From the NCBI RefSeq assembly GCF_028583425.1, contig NC_072792.1, positions 157,796,676-157,860,675 on the forward strand: a stretch of 64,000 bases of DNA. The letters run 5' to 3'. The stretch is from Eublepharis macularius. Lineage: Eukaryota; Chordata; Lepidosauria; Squamata; Eublepharidae. Made by a program: the position numbers and the translations under genes. Position 1 is the stretch's first letter, and every line of letters starts with the position of its first letter. Shown piece by piece: positions 1-12,699 of this stretch. Below the pieces are notes generated by a model. The model was not told the origin of the DNA. It saw only the letters and a list, made by a program, of their open reading frames with translations, and searched no databases.

Positions 1-130
1 AGGAAAGACTGATGTACTGCTAAATTGCTACTGAGCATGTACACAGGACATGCCTGATAGCCACAGAGCTTGTGCTTTGAAACAGCTATGCATTCACTAA
101 GCCAGGTGGAGTTGAGGTCAGGGAGAGTCA

Positions 131-325
131 GTATAGTGTAGTGTTAGGAGTGCTGGATTAAGTTCACTAAGACTTCAGTTCAAATCCCCACTCTGTCAGG
201 AAGCTCACTGTCTCTGTTTTTGTCTAACCTGTCACAAGGTTGTTGAAAGGATAAAATGGAGAGGGGAGAACCACGTATGCTATCCTGAAGTCCTTGGAGG
301 AAAGGTAGAGTAATAGGTGGATAAC
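131..325 (+). repeat. tRNA-derived SINE, type I
   Basis: The head reads GTAGTGTTAGGAGTGCTGGA, then a B-box-like 'GTTCAAATCCCCACTCTG', then the shared body (AGGTTGTTGAAAGGATAAAATGGAGAGG). The same order recurs at 28990 and, inverted, at 7551 and 44170. The copy is diverged. Family naming is not possible from sequence alone. Confidence 0.75.
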
Positions 326-1044
326 ACATTGTTCCACCAGCTTGCCCATACTATGCATTTCATTCAAAGCCTAATGAGCCCATTTTCATGCATGCATCTA
401 GGGACTCCCCTTTGCAGGTACAAGAATATTGTTCTAGTCAGGTAACAGAAGAGGTTAATTCAGTCTAGAGGGAGAGAAATTTTTCTCAGTGCAGCCACTA
501 CTGGACTGTACTGGTTCACATCTGAGGAAATTTTTAGCAAGAAGTGATGTGTGTTGGAATTTGTGTTAGTCCTGTGGGTGTGACTGCATTCTGCTTCATT
601 CACACACCTTGAGTTACATCTTAGATTCACATCAGTGTCTACACGGAATTACTTCTTGGAGGAGCCTTGTCATGTGTAACAGCAGCTCTTCACTTGCAAA
701 AAAAAATAGAGGCTGAACAACTTCCTGGTTTTATTCTTAAAAATGTATTTGAAATTATATGTATTTCTGAAGAAATAGCAATTGCACACTTAATGGGAAA
801 TGATTGCAACGCTCCAAAACCCCTGTATGCATTTATATCTTCTTTGTAATCGTCACTGCATTCTATGTAATATATAGACAGCCATGCCGTCCAAAGCAGT
901 GTTATACTTGTCCAAGCTCATTGACATCAAAGGATGTGAATGTGCTTAGGATGGTGCTGCAAGTAACCAAAACCAGTGTGGAGCTAAACAAACAAGAGAA
1001 AGCAAGATCAACTTTCAGTGACAGGTGCCCAGTGCAGTTCTGAT

Positions 1045-1255
1045 AGGGTCACCAAACTCTAGGTAGGAGGTGGAGATCTCCTGGAATTACAACTGGTTGC
1101 CAAACTACAAAGATCCACTGGAGAAAATGGCTGCTTTGGAGGGTGCACCCTGTGGCATTATACCCTGATGAGAGCCCTCTCTAAACCCTGACCTCTCCAG
1201 ACTCCAACCCCAGCTCTGCAGGAAATTCCCAATCCAGAGGTGGCTGCCCTAAATT
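1045..1255 (+). repeat. Unclassified dispersed repeat (GGAGATCTCCTGG family)
   Basis: It shares the sequence around 'GGAGATCTCCTGGAATTACA' and 'GGAGAAAATGGCTGCTTTGG' with copies at 18605 (same strand) and 18876-19630 (inverted, split by an LTR). Ends are approximate and no coding capacity is visible. Confidence 0.75.
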
Positions 1256-1437
1256 TTAAGCAATGTTAAACCTGATTGACTTCAGAGAATGTTGAAGGGT
1301 GTAACTCTATTTAGGATGGCCCTGAGAAAATAGTACAGCGGTCACTAAGATGGATCTTGCAGATGAGTGCAAAGTCTGTGGATGGAAGGGTCTCCTGCTA
1401 GGTTAATAACAATAGCAATGGCTCTTCTATGCAGGTT

Positions 1438-1607
1438 AGTGCTCCACCCAGAACAGTGCTTTTCTTATTCCCATAATACAGCTGGGGAGCTGGGGCTGAG
1501 AAGAATGGCTTACCCAAGGCCATCTACTGACCTCATGGCACTCGCAGGAGTTGAACCAGTGGAGTGCTGATTTGCAGCCCAGTCGCTTAACTGCTATGCT
1601 ACAGCAG
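1438..1607 (-). repeat. tRNA-derived SINE, type III
   Basis: On the minus strand it starts near 'GTAGCATAGCAGTTAAGCGA', followed by 'AATCAGCACTCCACTGGTTC' (B-box-like) and a body shared with 45075-45305 (minus) and 63849-64000 (plus). Moderately diverged. Confidence 0.7.
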
Positions 1608-1794
1608 CAGGTTGCAATGATGGGTCTTTTTGTATTAACCAATAAAGGCCATACCTAGCCTTTCAATACCTAATCAGTATGTTGTCTGTGCTCTCTCACC
1701 AGCTTGAAGTTAGTAAGTTCGAAGCCTTAGAAACTTGCCCTGTTTTACTCCTAGTCTGTTTCAGAAGGACTCAAAGGATCATGCCATTTATTAG

Positions 1795-1985
1795 TTATCA
1801 CTGAAGGCAGCAGGAAAAGAGGAAGACCTAAAATGAGATGGCTTGACTCAATAAAAGAAGCCACGTCCTCCAGTTTGCAGGATCTGACCAAGTCTGCTAA
1901 TGATAGAACATTTTGGAGGTCTTTCATTCATAGGGTCGCCATAGGTCGGAGACGACTTGATGGCGCATAACGCACACACATTTCT
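1795..1985 (+). mobile_element. BovB/RTE LINE, 3' end fragment
   Basis: The plus strand reads through a degenerate ...GRPKMRWLDSIKEATSS... peptide and ends with 'TCGGAGACGACTTGATGGCGC' followed by a short ACACACA tail. This is the typical 3' end of squamate BovB (RTE clade) elements. The matching peptide, GRPKMRWLDSIKDATSSS, is found on the minus strand at 55.1 kb. Heavily 5'-truncated and not functional. Confidence 0.8.
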
Positions 1986-2480
1986 GCTGCAGTTTTAAAC
2001 GTTCCAAACAAGATCATAATGAACTGCTCTATTTAATAGCCAAGGAAGAGGTTAATTGGATTAGTCATAATTATTCTTTGTCTTCATTTCACGCAGAAAT
2101 GGCATTTTTTGTTTTTCTTTTAATTTTTTCCCATTTTTTTACCATAACAATAACCTCTGTTGTTGAGGGAGCAAAAGAAGGAGGGGTGGAGGGAAAGGAA
2201 TGCAAAGAAAAGAGAGTTAGGACAAAACGGTGTTAATTTCACTCATTTTCATGCAAATGCCACCTTAGTAGAAATGGCCATTTTTAATAGCCACCACGCA
2301 ACTTGCCAAATGAGCTTCAATAATGGGGGTGGATGGGGATTGAATCAAGCGAGTGATCTATTTCCTGGAGGCACCATTCTCCTTCTCTCAGGCTTACTTA
2401 GAAAAAGCTTTCTTGGTCACTGTTCAATCCCCAAAAGATCCAAAAAGATGATCTTACATTACGAGATTAAGCAGTGTATA

Positions 2481-2520
2481 AATATTAGGTTGGTTTGTGA
2501 AATATTAGGTTGGTTTGTGT
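2481..2520. repeat. 20-bp tandem duplication (2 copies)
   Basis: AATATTAGGTTGGTTTGTG(A/T) occurs twice back to back with one end mismatch. Local slippage is the simplest cause. Confidence 0.95.
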
Positions 2521-2586
2521 GTAGAAATTACCTATGGAGAAGCTGTTTTTATGACACCAAACCAAAAAAGTGAAACTAAATCCAAA

Positions 2587-2735
2587 GATTTGAGTCCAGT
2601 AGCACCTTAAAGACCAACAGATTTCCAGGGTGTTTGTCCAGGCTCCCTACATCAGATATGACTCTTAAAAGATTATGCCCTGGAAACCTTGTTGGTCTAT
2701 AAAGTGTTACTGGATTTGAATCTTGTTCTTCCACC
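2587..2735 (+). repeat. Hairpin retroposon, subfamily 2, diverged
   Basis: Left arm 'AGTCCAGTAGCACCTTAAAG' is followed by 'ACCAACAGATTTCCAGGG'. After a degenerate centre the complementary arm returns (CCTGGAAACCTTGTTGGTCT, then AAGTGTTACTGGATTTGAAT), followed by a tail resembling the copy at 26362. Diverged, but the fold-back layout is recognisable. Confidence 0.7.
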
Positions 2736-2869
2736 ATGACTACCCATCAGAAACCCAATTCAAAGATATATTTATGTGTGTGCAAGAGGCTGTGCAAAAA
2801 ATTTGCCTAGCTTCATGCCCAAGCAAGGGCATAAGAACTTTTACAGAACTGACTAGAACTACCTTTGTA

Positions 2870-3032
2870 GTCTGGGTTCGAATCCTTGTCATGAAGCTCA
2901 CTGGGTGACCTCGGGCCAGCCACTCTCTCTGAGCCTAACTTACCTCATGTGAGTGTTGTGATATCAAAACTGGAAGGGATGGCTGTTGCCCTGAGCTCCC
3001 GGAACAAAAGGGTGGCATAAAAACCATATGAG
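2870..3032 (+). repeat. tRNA-derived SINE, type I, partial
   Basis: It begins at the B-box-like 'GGGTTCGAATCCTTGTCATG' and continues with 'GCTCACTGGGTGACC' and 'AGCCTAACTTACCTCA', as in the copy at 28990. The tRNA-like head is missing and the 3' end has decayed. Confidence 0.7.
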
Positions 3033-3035
3033 TAA

Positions 3036-6000
3036 GTGAAATGGTGCTAAGTGAATTCTTGCACATCTTCTTGCACAAACACTTGCGGGAAAGCAATAGC
3101 TATTCCCCCCCCCCCCGCCCTGCCCCACTCATAATTCTTCAGAGCCAACTCATTATAAATAATGCCCGCACAAAGGAGGCCTTTACAAAAAATTTAACTT
3201 AGTTCTTCCACCAGCTGCTGGCTGTAACTCACATTGATGTGCATACTATTCTTTCAGGGTTGGCTGAAACGAAGAGCCTGTTGTGCTTGCCCAATGTTTT
3301 TCCTGAGTGGTGCAGGCTACTACATATTTTTCAATTCATAACTTGCAAAGTTCAACAGAAAAACGTATGACTTTACTCAGCGTGCAAGTATGAAATCAGA
3401 AAGGATGTCTGTTGCCCATTGGCTGGTAAAGAAAACTTGCCAGGCTTGAAAGTGCAGCTGGCACAGGACTGTAGAGAAGCTTCTCTCAGCTCAGTAATCC
3501 ACTTGGAAACACCCCAGACAATTAAGATGTGGAACGCTGCATGCAGTTGTCGATAGTAGCTTTTAAAATATTTTAATTGCAGTGAATAGATGCAATTGAG
3601 CATATAATTTGATATGTTCGTTAACCTGAAGGGGTTGGATTCTAGTTTATTCTACCCAACCACCCCAGAATGAAAAAAGCTGTCAGTGTTGTTGGTTCCG
3701 CAACTAAATGTTACATTGATGGGAATGGATAAAAAGCTAGAGCAGTTGGCTTTAGCTGCTGGAATGTAAATGTTTCCTCAGGTGACTTGGTGTGTGTTAG
3801 CAATATAGATCTGGGTGTGTCTTAACATATTTAGCTAAGTTCTGCAGCTAGTAGTAACTGAGTTCTCTTTTAGAATGGAGATTTCTCTGAAATGAAGAGT
3901 ATATGTAACACCAGTATCTAGAACTGTGTGTATGCTGAGGTTAAAAACAATACAGTTCTTCAAGAATGAGTCTCAGATATCTTTGTTCAGGCTCCCGCTC
4001 TCCTGTGGTTTAGAATCCTAATCTGGAGGCAAGAAACAGGCCGTTTGTTAAAAGGTCCTAATTCAAATATTACGAGCAATTGCAGTTTGCTACCAACCGA
4101 GAAATCTCCAATTACAGCATGCGTGGGGTGTGGGTGGGAGCGCATAATCAGAAGTCTGCCCTCTCCTTAAAGGAGGGGTTGTCTTAGGTCTAATGGGTGT
4201 GCCTTTGGAGGGACTCAAAGTTAAGCAGTATTGGTAAATACTGTAAATATATCTGAGAACCTTTCCCTTACCTGTTCTGCAGTGAGAAATTTGGGATTTG
4301 TTTTTCAGGCCAACATTTTAAATTGCATTCCAGAAGCATTTGATTTGGTTGTCACTGTCAAAAACTTGCAAAGCACAGGAGCCTTATAAAAATAGCATAA
4401 AAATTAGTGTCTTGTGAAACTCTTAAAACCAATACACATTTTACCAAGAGCTAACATTGTATGCCACAATAAATTAATTGGGCTGAAAGAGGCCACAATC
4501 CAATAGACTACCACTAGAATATTAAAAATAACAGGATAGAAATAGTATGTTTTGCAGTGTGTTCCCAGAGGTGTGTGTTCCCAGAGCTGTGAGATCAGAG
4601 CTGTGAGCTCACCTTCTCAATTGAACCATCGTATAAGCATAACAGTGAAGCGAGCATGGGTACAAACTTGGCAGCTTTCCTGTCCTGTTCCGGATTGTGC
4701 CCTCATTCATCTGCTTCTGTCTCCTTTGGGGCTGGGAGCCTGAACTGGGAAGTTGTTGTTCCCTCAGGGAAATGGCTGTTAGAAGGCTTTTGTTTATTTC
4801 TTCCATATACGAACACTGTTTTTAACTTCCAGAGTCATGTGCACAATACATTTTAAAAACCGCCATTCAGTCAAAACTTGCCCTGAAATCAAAAAAGACA
4901 CCTGAGAACAGGAGAAAGGAATTTTTTTAAAACAAAAAATTGCCACAAGGGTTAAAACCAGCCACATACAGACTAGGCTCCAGGTGAACTGCAACTGTCA
5001 CTTTTGGGTTTGCCTTCATAAAGCAAGGGCACATGAGGAAGGGGCTGTCCTGAAGCTTAACTGTTGGGTTACCCTTTTAAGTATTCTGCCCCCCCTCCAC
5101 AGTTTAAGGTTTTAAAGATATGACAGGTGTTTCCTAGGTGGAGATGGGAAGCAGAGAGTAGGGGGAAAAGGCTTGAAACAGTGTTTGATTTGTCACACTC
5201 TTGCCTGATAGCTCAGTTGTAAAGGATAAGGCAGTTGAAGAATACACCATAAGCTCTTTATTTATTTGTGTGCATATATATGTGTATACACAAACAAATC
5301 TGTTTCAAACCAAAGATTTCTCCATCCATCTCTCCACTGGTGCAAAAGGGTCTCCCCCCCCCTTTTGTTAATAACTTCATAAAGACGAAAGAAGGGAAGA
5401 CCAAATGCCAGTGCTACAATGGGAAAGTGAAATTTCATTATATGGATACTAAAAAATCCCCAAGAGCTTTCACTTTCTCACTGCACCTTGGGCATTTGTC
5501 CTCGCTTTCTTTCGTTCTGGTGACTGGTGCAGCCCTCTTGTTTCCCTGATAACTTTCTAACATCTCTCCCTGGTTGAGGTGCATTCACAAGTAATTTGGC
5601 TAGTAGTTGCACATTAACCTAGTCAGGGTGAATTCTGTTACCCCAAAATGGATTTTGATGCCAGAATATTTTGTTTGAGGCTGTGTCTGCAAATGTTAGG
5701 TATGCTTAAAAAATATTTCTGTTGCTGCAAGCCCTCATTTTAGCAATCTCAGCACATGACAAATAGCAAATTGGCAGTAAAGGATGAAACTTCTTTTTTG
5801 CTCCCCAACCCCAAGTAGAAGCAATAAAAATAAAGAGCACTGGATGAAAAATGAGCTTTGTTAATTCAGTTTATTCTCCTGGCAATATTTCCTGCAGTCA
5901 GCAATGTCATGATCTATTAAATGATTTAATTTGCTTTCTTTTTCAATAAAAAGCACTATAAACTTTCCAGTGATAGCTATTACAGATGGTATTATGGGGA

Positions 6001-6515
6001 AAAGTTCATAGGAGAACCTAGCATGAATCAAGTCAATGTTTTCATGGTCAAGTTGTTACTTAAGCAGTTGGGTCTGTTTATTCTGTGGTTCATGGACTGC
6101 TGGTCCCAGTTTTAATTGCAAAGAGTTCTGACTGGTGGCAGAGTGAAGAAACATACAGATGATGCAGTATAAGAATTCAGAAATCAAAGGCAATCTTGGG
6201 CAAGGCAGATGATAATCAGAAAGCCATGTACAGTGTTTCTCGTATATTAGGCTACGTTTAGAAGGGTAGCGGATCCAGTTTATATCCTGGCATTCTTCAG
6301 CAGACTATCCTTACATGTTCTCATAACCATTGGAAATTACACTGTATAGTAATACATTTTTTTCTGTAGTCATGTTTTTGTCTAATCTGTGAAATCAGTA
6401 TAGGTTGCTGCCATTATTCATACTCTTGGCATCTGGTGCAGATCAAAAAACTACACAATAAGACCAGATTCAGAAGGGATGCAAGTTTCTAGAAATATAA
6501 GAGAAATCTTTAAAA
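3036..6515. other. Intronic sequence without recognised features
   Basis: AT-rich intron. I see a C homopolymer near 3106, a weak SINE-like piece near 5204-5260 and an imperfect GTGTTCCCAGAG duplication near 4555-4600. No coding, RNA or intact mobile feature is evident. Confidence 0.6.
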
Positions 6516-6518
6516 GGA

Positions 6519-6645
6519 AGGAATATTTTCAAGAAGAGGCTGGATGAATACTTGTCAGAGATGCTTTAGGCTGATCCTGCACTGGGCAGGGGGTTGGACT
6601 AGATGGTCTGTATGGTCCCTTCCAACTCTTATGATTCTGTGATTT
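6519..6645 (+). mobile_element. CR1 LINE 3' end fragment
   Basis: It contains 'AAGAGGCTGGATGAATACTT', then 'GGGGGTTGGACTAGATGG' and 'GGTCCCTTCCAACTC', ending in the short ATTCTGTG repeat typical of CR1 3' termini. The same segment ends the longer CR1 copy at 32232. Confidence 0.9.
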
Positions 6646-7324
6646 AAAAGAAAAGAATAAAGTAAGTTTTTAAATGCTGATAACTCACAAGATTAACTCA
6701 AAATCTAGACAGCCATTTTGGATTGCTTGAGTAGTCAAAATGGCTGCTGCAGAGGTGAGGAGAGGAGAAGGAATGGGCAGTCAGAAATGACAAGGAAGAT
6801 GAGGGGAAGAAGTAAAGTCAGAATGGAGAAAGGAAAGAAAAATGAAGCAACTGGGAGAAAGGGGGCCAGAGAGGGAAGGAGGTGGGCAATAGCAGATGAG
6901 GGAAAGTGGCAGATGAGATGTTAATTAATTAATTAAGGATGGGGGTGGCTGAGATTCAGCATGAGGCTGAAGACCAACCAAGAGAATAAGATTTCTACTA
7001 ACTGCCACAAGTTTTCACGGGTCCTCAGCTTGCTGTCACTAATCCAGAGAATGTTGGTTTGTCAAGAGGCAATTTAATTTGTCCTCAGTAAGCATTAGTT
7101 GCTTCATTACTTTTTCATGAAACAGGCTATACCCATGTCTCAAGACCAAATTTGAGGCCCCCTAAAATGTGAACAGTAATCCTAACTAGAGATAGACACT
7201 AATTTAAACGCGTTAACTTAAATGGACAGAGAGGTGTAACTCTGCTTATGGCTGTAGTACTTACTTTCTCCTAAAACAAATACTGTATTCCACACCAGAA
7301 AGTAATAAATAATGTGAGCAACCA

Positions 7325-7535
7325 AAACGGTTCAGCATGAAGCTGCTTATAATGAGTCAGAAAATAGGCTTGTCAAGATCATTATTGAATACTCTAATAG
7401 TGGTTTTCCAGGTTCTCAGGTCAAGGTCTTTCATATCAGCCATTACCGGATTCTTTTAAGTAGAGATGGTGGGGTTTGAAGCTGGGACTTCTAAATGCAA
7501 AACAAATGCTCTGTCACTTAGCTACTGCCTCCCGT
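7325..7535 (-). repeat. tRNA-derived SINE, type II
   Basis: On the minus strand the tRNA-like head (AGCTAAGTGACAGAGCATTT) leads into a body ending with 'TAAGCAGCTTCATGCTG' at the left side. Same family as 17222 and 23120; diverged. Confidence 0.65.
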
Positions 7536-7550
7536 TTCTGTTAAAATCTT

Positions 7551-7792
7551 CCAAGTTTTATTTATTTTCCTGCAGTATACCCTGCCTTTTCCCCCAATGG
7601 GGACCCAAAGCAGCTCACATTCTCCTCACCTCCATTTTATCTTCACAGCAATCCTGTGAGGTTGGTTGGGCTGAGAGTGTGTGACTGTTCCAAGGTTACC
7701 CAGGGCACTTCCATGGCCAAGCAGGGATTCAAACCTGGGTCACTCAGATCCTAGTCTGGCACTCTAACCAGTCCACCACCACTGGCTCCCTA
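7551..7792 (-). repeat. tRNA-derived SINE, type I
   Basis: The inverted copy is nearly complete. It has a tRNA-like head around 7740-7790, a B-box-like motif (GTTTGAATCCC on the minus strand), a middle 'CCTCACAGGATTGCTGTGAA' and the distal 'GGGTCCCCATTGGGGG' segment. Confidence 0.85.
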
Positions 7793-7814
7793 TTTTTATT
7801 TTTATATATATTAT

Positions 7815-8290
7815 ATGGGCCCCATTGATATTGACTACACTGGAGACGGAAGTTGGAATACTGTTCATTGGAAAGAACTAATTATTGGCCGGAAGAAGAC
7901 TGTTCTTGAAACGAGCCTAAGGAGACGGGGCCGGCGAAGCTCGTAGCCATCAGGGTGGAAATGCCGCCTCTGCTCTTCCCCTGCAAGAGAACAAGCGGCT
8001 TCCGTTAACTACAGATTGAAAGATTTGTGTGTGTGCTCCACTATAGGCACCTTGGATACCAAAGGAATAGGAAAATATATGACAGTTTAGTGTATGGGAC
8101 TTTGTTATTGAACTGGACCATTCTGGTTATTACACTGAGACATAAAACTGGTTATTGTTAACAGTTGTTTGATTGCAACCTCTCTGTGTGCCTCCTTGAG
8201 CTTTGGCTCTCTACTCTTGAGTTGAAACTTGTAAGAATGATATTTCTTTATTAAAAGAGGAAAGGGCTTTAGCAGGTCACTGGGAAAAAA
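7815..8290. other. Unclassified segment, possible old mobile element
   Basis: Locally higher CpG content (GGGGCCGGCGAAGCTCG near 7930) lies within AT-rich intron, between two SINEs. I found no terminal repeats or coding capacity. It may be an old LTR or DNA-transposon remnant; that is inference only. Confidence 0.3.
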
Positions 8291-8629
8291 AACTGTGCAT
8301 TCCTAAGCTCAAAAAGTCACTTTTGACCAAAAGGTTAAGAGTACTAATGCAGCAGGAAGTGGTATCACAATAGTATCAGGGTGTAGCAGTTCCTCTGGGA
8401 AGGTTTTTTAATGGCTGGCTAAGCCCTCCACTTTTCCTAATAGTTAGATGTGTCAGGCCCCCAAACAGTCTGGGTTACATCAAAAAAGCCCCATAGCAAG
8501 TGAAGATAAACAACTTTCTCCAATTTTCCCCTCCCATTTCATTGACCTTTAGAAACCTGAACCTGTATCACTTTATTATAGCAGGGATGACAGCTTCTGT
8601 GACATGGATTGTATAGCTTGGAGTGTTGA

Positions 8630-8830
8630 GGATAGGCTGTGGCTCAGTTGCTTTGCACACAGAAGATCTCATGTTCAATCCCTGGCAACTCCAGTTAAAA
8701 GATCCAGCTGTTGATGATATAAAGGACCTCAGCTAGAGTTCCCAGAGTGCTGTTGCCAATCAGAGTCAGCAGCAGTGAGCTTGGTCGACCAGTGGTTTGA
8801 CTCTAAGGTAGCCTCATGTGGAGTATGTTA
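8630..8830 (+). repeat. tRNA-derived SINE, type II
   Basis: Head 'GGCTGTGGCTCAGTTGCTTT' and B-box-like 'GTTCAATCCCTGGCAACTCC' are followed by the body seen at 17222 ('CAGTTAAAAGATCCAG'). Confidence 0.8.
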
Positions 8831-9578
8831 TTTTAAATATCTGTCTCTATGTGTTGCCAAAGATTGCAAATGACATTGGTTGCACAAAAGGCGTATTGCT
8901 AATTATGCATAGAATCCAAGAATAGAGAAGTGCAGTGACTGAGAGTCTAACTAGATGTTTCATACTGCAGGAATTCTCCATGAGGAACAGTCGCTGCTAG
9001 TTCCTGGTGGAAGATCGTGAGTAAAAGCACAGCAGGGCTCACTTCAGATTAGGACCGCTGTGCAGGTGAAGAAGGAGTTACTGCCTTCTCTCCTGTGCTA
9101 TTTTCAGTGGCTGAAACTGCCTGGGGACCCAGCGGGGATTGTAGCTTATTGCATACATTCAGTGCACATGCACTAAGTGTTACAGCTGGACTGGAGGAAT
9201 GGTTGTCTTCCAGTCTTGGAGAACTGTGTGCTTCACAGTCAGTGTTGCTGTAAGAAACCATCCCCACTGGGTATGACCCACTCTTTCGGGAAGAAGCCCA
9301 GGATTGTGTGTGTCACTGTGAAGATGTGAGTATTATTTTAAGTCAAGTTACTTATGACCTGAATTTCCTATTGGAAGGACTGAATTATTGGGTGCTGCTG
9401 AATGAAGTGCAAGCTCATATCCAGACTGGAGTGTTGAATGGCTGTCCGAGCTGTGTTTCGTTGTGGCAATTTAGTACAGAATTAATTTTGTGTGGTCCAT
9501 TTAATTCTGATGAGGCCAGGATCTTTTGTGCGCAGTTCATCATACCTGACCTTTTGGCAAGTGGCTACAAAGTGGATT

Positions 9579-9617
9579 GTGTGTGTGTGAGAGAGAGTGT
9601 ATACACACACACACACA
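9579..9617. repeat. TG/GA/AC microsatellite
   Basis: A TG run changes to GA and then to AC within about 40 bases, giving a short inverted TG/CA arrangement. Confidence 0.9.
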
Positions 9618-10674
9618 AGATATTTGTGTGATGAGGGAAGTGAGTGCAGTTCCTGGAGTAAGCCAATTTAACAGATTTTAAAGCTGCTCTGTTTTGGAGT
9701 TGCAAAAGACATCATACGCCAAAGGACTGTGGATGCTGGTAAATTTAAGCATGTTATAGGTCAGAAAAGCATGACACAGTGCTCTGGAATGCACAAGCTA
9801 CGTGCCACTTTGTAATGGGGTAGTTATTGCAGGAAGTATGCATTTTCCCAGACTTCTGCAGTTCATTATCTGGTAGGCATATAGGAAGGACTTGGCAGAC
9901 AAATGTTGGGCAGAGGCTGACAGAACCATGCAAGTCTAAGCCCACTGAAATCAACAGGTTGTAGATTGGTGTAACTCAGTATAGGATTACTCGGTAAGTG
10001 CCATATGTAAGGTCGAGTGAAGCCGCATTTAGGCTCATGTTGCATTTTCTGCTCCCTTCAATTGTTGAGGCATCCCTCAATAGGGAGTAGTTCTGTGGTT
10101 CTAAGCCAGTGGCTCTGTCATTGATATTTGACAATCCTGTATCCCACCATTTGCGCATACACCTCTGAGATAATGAGCAAAAGAAGGTAAGCAAGGCAGC
10201 TCTCTGGTCTATAAATGAGAGTTTTTGTTTGTTTTTTGGAGCAAGTTCTATAGTCTGTGCGCTGATTTCCACAGATGCCAACATTTTAAAAATGTTAATT
10301 ATCAGGCATATGGAGCCCAGTTTAAATGGGAACTGCAAGGGGAGGGGTGATTAGGCCTCCTTCCCTGAGGGCCTGGTGCTCGCCCTGCTTGGAAATGTAC
10401 ATGAATCCTGCTCATTACATGTAAGTTTCCCCTACAGGACAAATAGCATCCCTTCAGGGCTGTTTCAGGTCTGGAAAACTGAAGGTTAACCACTCGTGCC
10501 CTTGTGCCACAGTTGTAGTCTGACCCCCTCCCCCCTGATCATTGTTTTTAAAAGCCAGAGGGAGCTGCAGAAGTAGCCACATCTGATTTTGCTGTAACAG
10601 CCAGAGTACTCCATAAGATATAGAGCTGGACTTTAATATGTGGGCTTCAAGTGGTATGTAAGTTTGTAGCTCTT

Positions 10675-10815
10675 TCTGTTGCAGAGATATAAGAGAAAAG
10701 GCATATTTCCACAACAGAAGGAGCTAGAGACTTCGTTTTTAAAAATCAAAGCTAAGAATTCAGATAATCTGTTACAAATATTGTTATTGTGTGTTGATAT
10801 AACAATATCCAGTTG
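10675..10815 (+). repeat. Unclassified repeat shared with 23.9-24.06 kb
   Basis: 'GTTGCAGAGATATAAGAGAA', 'AGAGACTTCGTTTTTAAAAA' and 'AAGAATTCAG' occur in the same order and spacing as a segment at 23.92-24.06 kb. Ends are uncertain. Confidence 0.55.
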
Positions 10816-12699
10816 CAGATTTTTAAAAACTTGAAAAAGCACCAGTGGCTCAAGGGGTGCATATGGCTACTGTTTGGGGAGTGGGGCAGGAAAACTGGTA
10901 GCAAACCTGCCATGTGGAATCTCTGTTGTCACTGCACTGTGCTGGCAGCCAAACCAGCAATGAGGAAGCCACACAAGCCTGTCCCCTTGTGGAAATCACC
11001 TGAGTTTCAATTCTCCATCTGTAAAATGGAACTAGAGAGGACTGAGATTGCAAAGTGTTCTAAAAACTGAATTCACTGTGTGAGTGATGAAAAAAGACTT
11101 TAATGGCTGCAACAATGTCTTATCCTGAAAATACAAAATTGTGGTGGTGGCAAAACAGAGTAACGGCTGTACTATGATCTTTGTTAAAGGACAGAAAATG
11201 GCATGCAAAACCTGAAGAGTGCAGAATGGCAAAGGTACACACGCATTTTCTTAGCTGGTTTGGAACAAGGACACTATCCTTCCCTCCATGTCTTCCAAAT
11301 TATTTATTTATTATTATTGTTTATGTATTTTATTCGATTTATACCCCGCCCTCCCCACTGATGGGCTCAGGGCGGCTAACAACATTAAAAAATACATTAA
11401 AATCACAAAAACACAAAATCAATAATAATTTTTTTAAAAATCATTAAAATAGCCCAGGAGCAGGCTATTTAAACAAACTTACATCAGTGAAGTCTTTTGT
11501 CCATTTGTGAGGGGAAAGGACTGAGAATATCCTGGTCCCATAAGTTTTATGTTTGTTGTGAATATAATGCAGGTCTCTCTTCTTCTTTTTTTCATTTGTT
11601 CTTAGTGTTATGTATTATGCAAGACTTTATTCCCATGTGTCCCATACATTCTCAAGAGGGAAATATGTGGTTATTTTTTGTATTTAACTTCTGACCCTTC
11701 TGTCCTTGAAATTTTTAGTGGCCCCCTACTAGCGAGGGAATAGAAGAATGATAATTAAATCTCTTTCAACACCAAATGGAGTAAAGAAGGATAGATGTGA
11801 CAGTATCATTTTTCAAAATTTGGACAACAAAATGGAAAGCTTGCAGAAGAGAGTGTCTGTAGTGTATATATAAAGTTTGTGAGACAATAAAGACAGACCT
11901 ACTGTGTGTCCTCCCCTTGCCATTTGAAGGACGTGGCAATAGTCCAGATTATAACTGGGTTTCTTTTTGTCATAATGAAGCCATCTCAAACATTTTAGCA
12001 GAGAGTGTATCTTAAAATTTAAATAATCCATGTGCATGCTTAATCCTGTGTTACCATTACCTAGCACAATGATTGTTGATTTTTTTTTGTAACTTACTTG
12101 TTTTATTATCTTTTGTGACTATTGTGTTCCCAAAAAAGTTTGCATAAATAAACATACCAGTTTAAAAAGACACAAAGGGGAAGAGATGGAGAGGAGAAAA
12201 CAGGAGGGAGATGAATTTGATAGCTAGAATATCTATCCAGTTGGACAAGACACACCTTCCATTGCTGATACTTTTTGCTTTTGCATGATGCAGCTGTGGT
12301 CTTTTCCCCCTCTGGCTGGTGGTAGAGGCCAGGGTGTCCTTTCCTCTTCATTGTGGCAGTCCGTGGGCAGCTGGTAATTAGAGCAGAGTTCTTTCTGGCA
12401 GGGAGGATGGAATTGTGCTTCTTCCTTCTGCTTCTCTGGCTGGTTTAATGCAGACTGTTCCAGGTTGCTTCTCATTTAGAGACCACTGTAAGTTTCTGTG
12501 GAATGAGTGAACTGAATCACCATGGGCAGGTTTACCATTAAAAGGTAAATAAGGATGATAATGCTAGGGCTATCCTTAATTTGAGCCTGGATTCAGAATC
12601 TCTGAGAAGAAGGATAATGGAGATGGTTAAAAAAAGAATGCCCCTTGTGAATAAAATGCATTAAGTACAGAATAGAAAAATACTCCAGAGTTTGGAACA

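Larger units (their letters stand above)
8831..12699. other. Intronic sequence, few recognisable pieces
   Basis: It contains a TG/AC microsatellite (9579-9617) and a fragment near 9930-9990 related to 33575-33675 (both have 'TAGGATT' and 'AGCCCA..GA' phrases). A repeat at 10675-10815 is shared with 23.9 kb, an MIR-like scrap lies near 11005-11040, and a LINE/SINE tail-like stretch at 11295-11400 (TTTATACCCCGCCCTCCCC). No exon is evident. Confidence 0.5.

Noticed and set aside
2160..2573. 137-codon open frame
   Set aside because: It overlaps a recent 20-bp tandem duplication, has no recognisable domain and no splice context.
9308..9631. 107-codon open frame
   Set aside because: It runs into a microsatellite (THTHK end) and resembles no protein.
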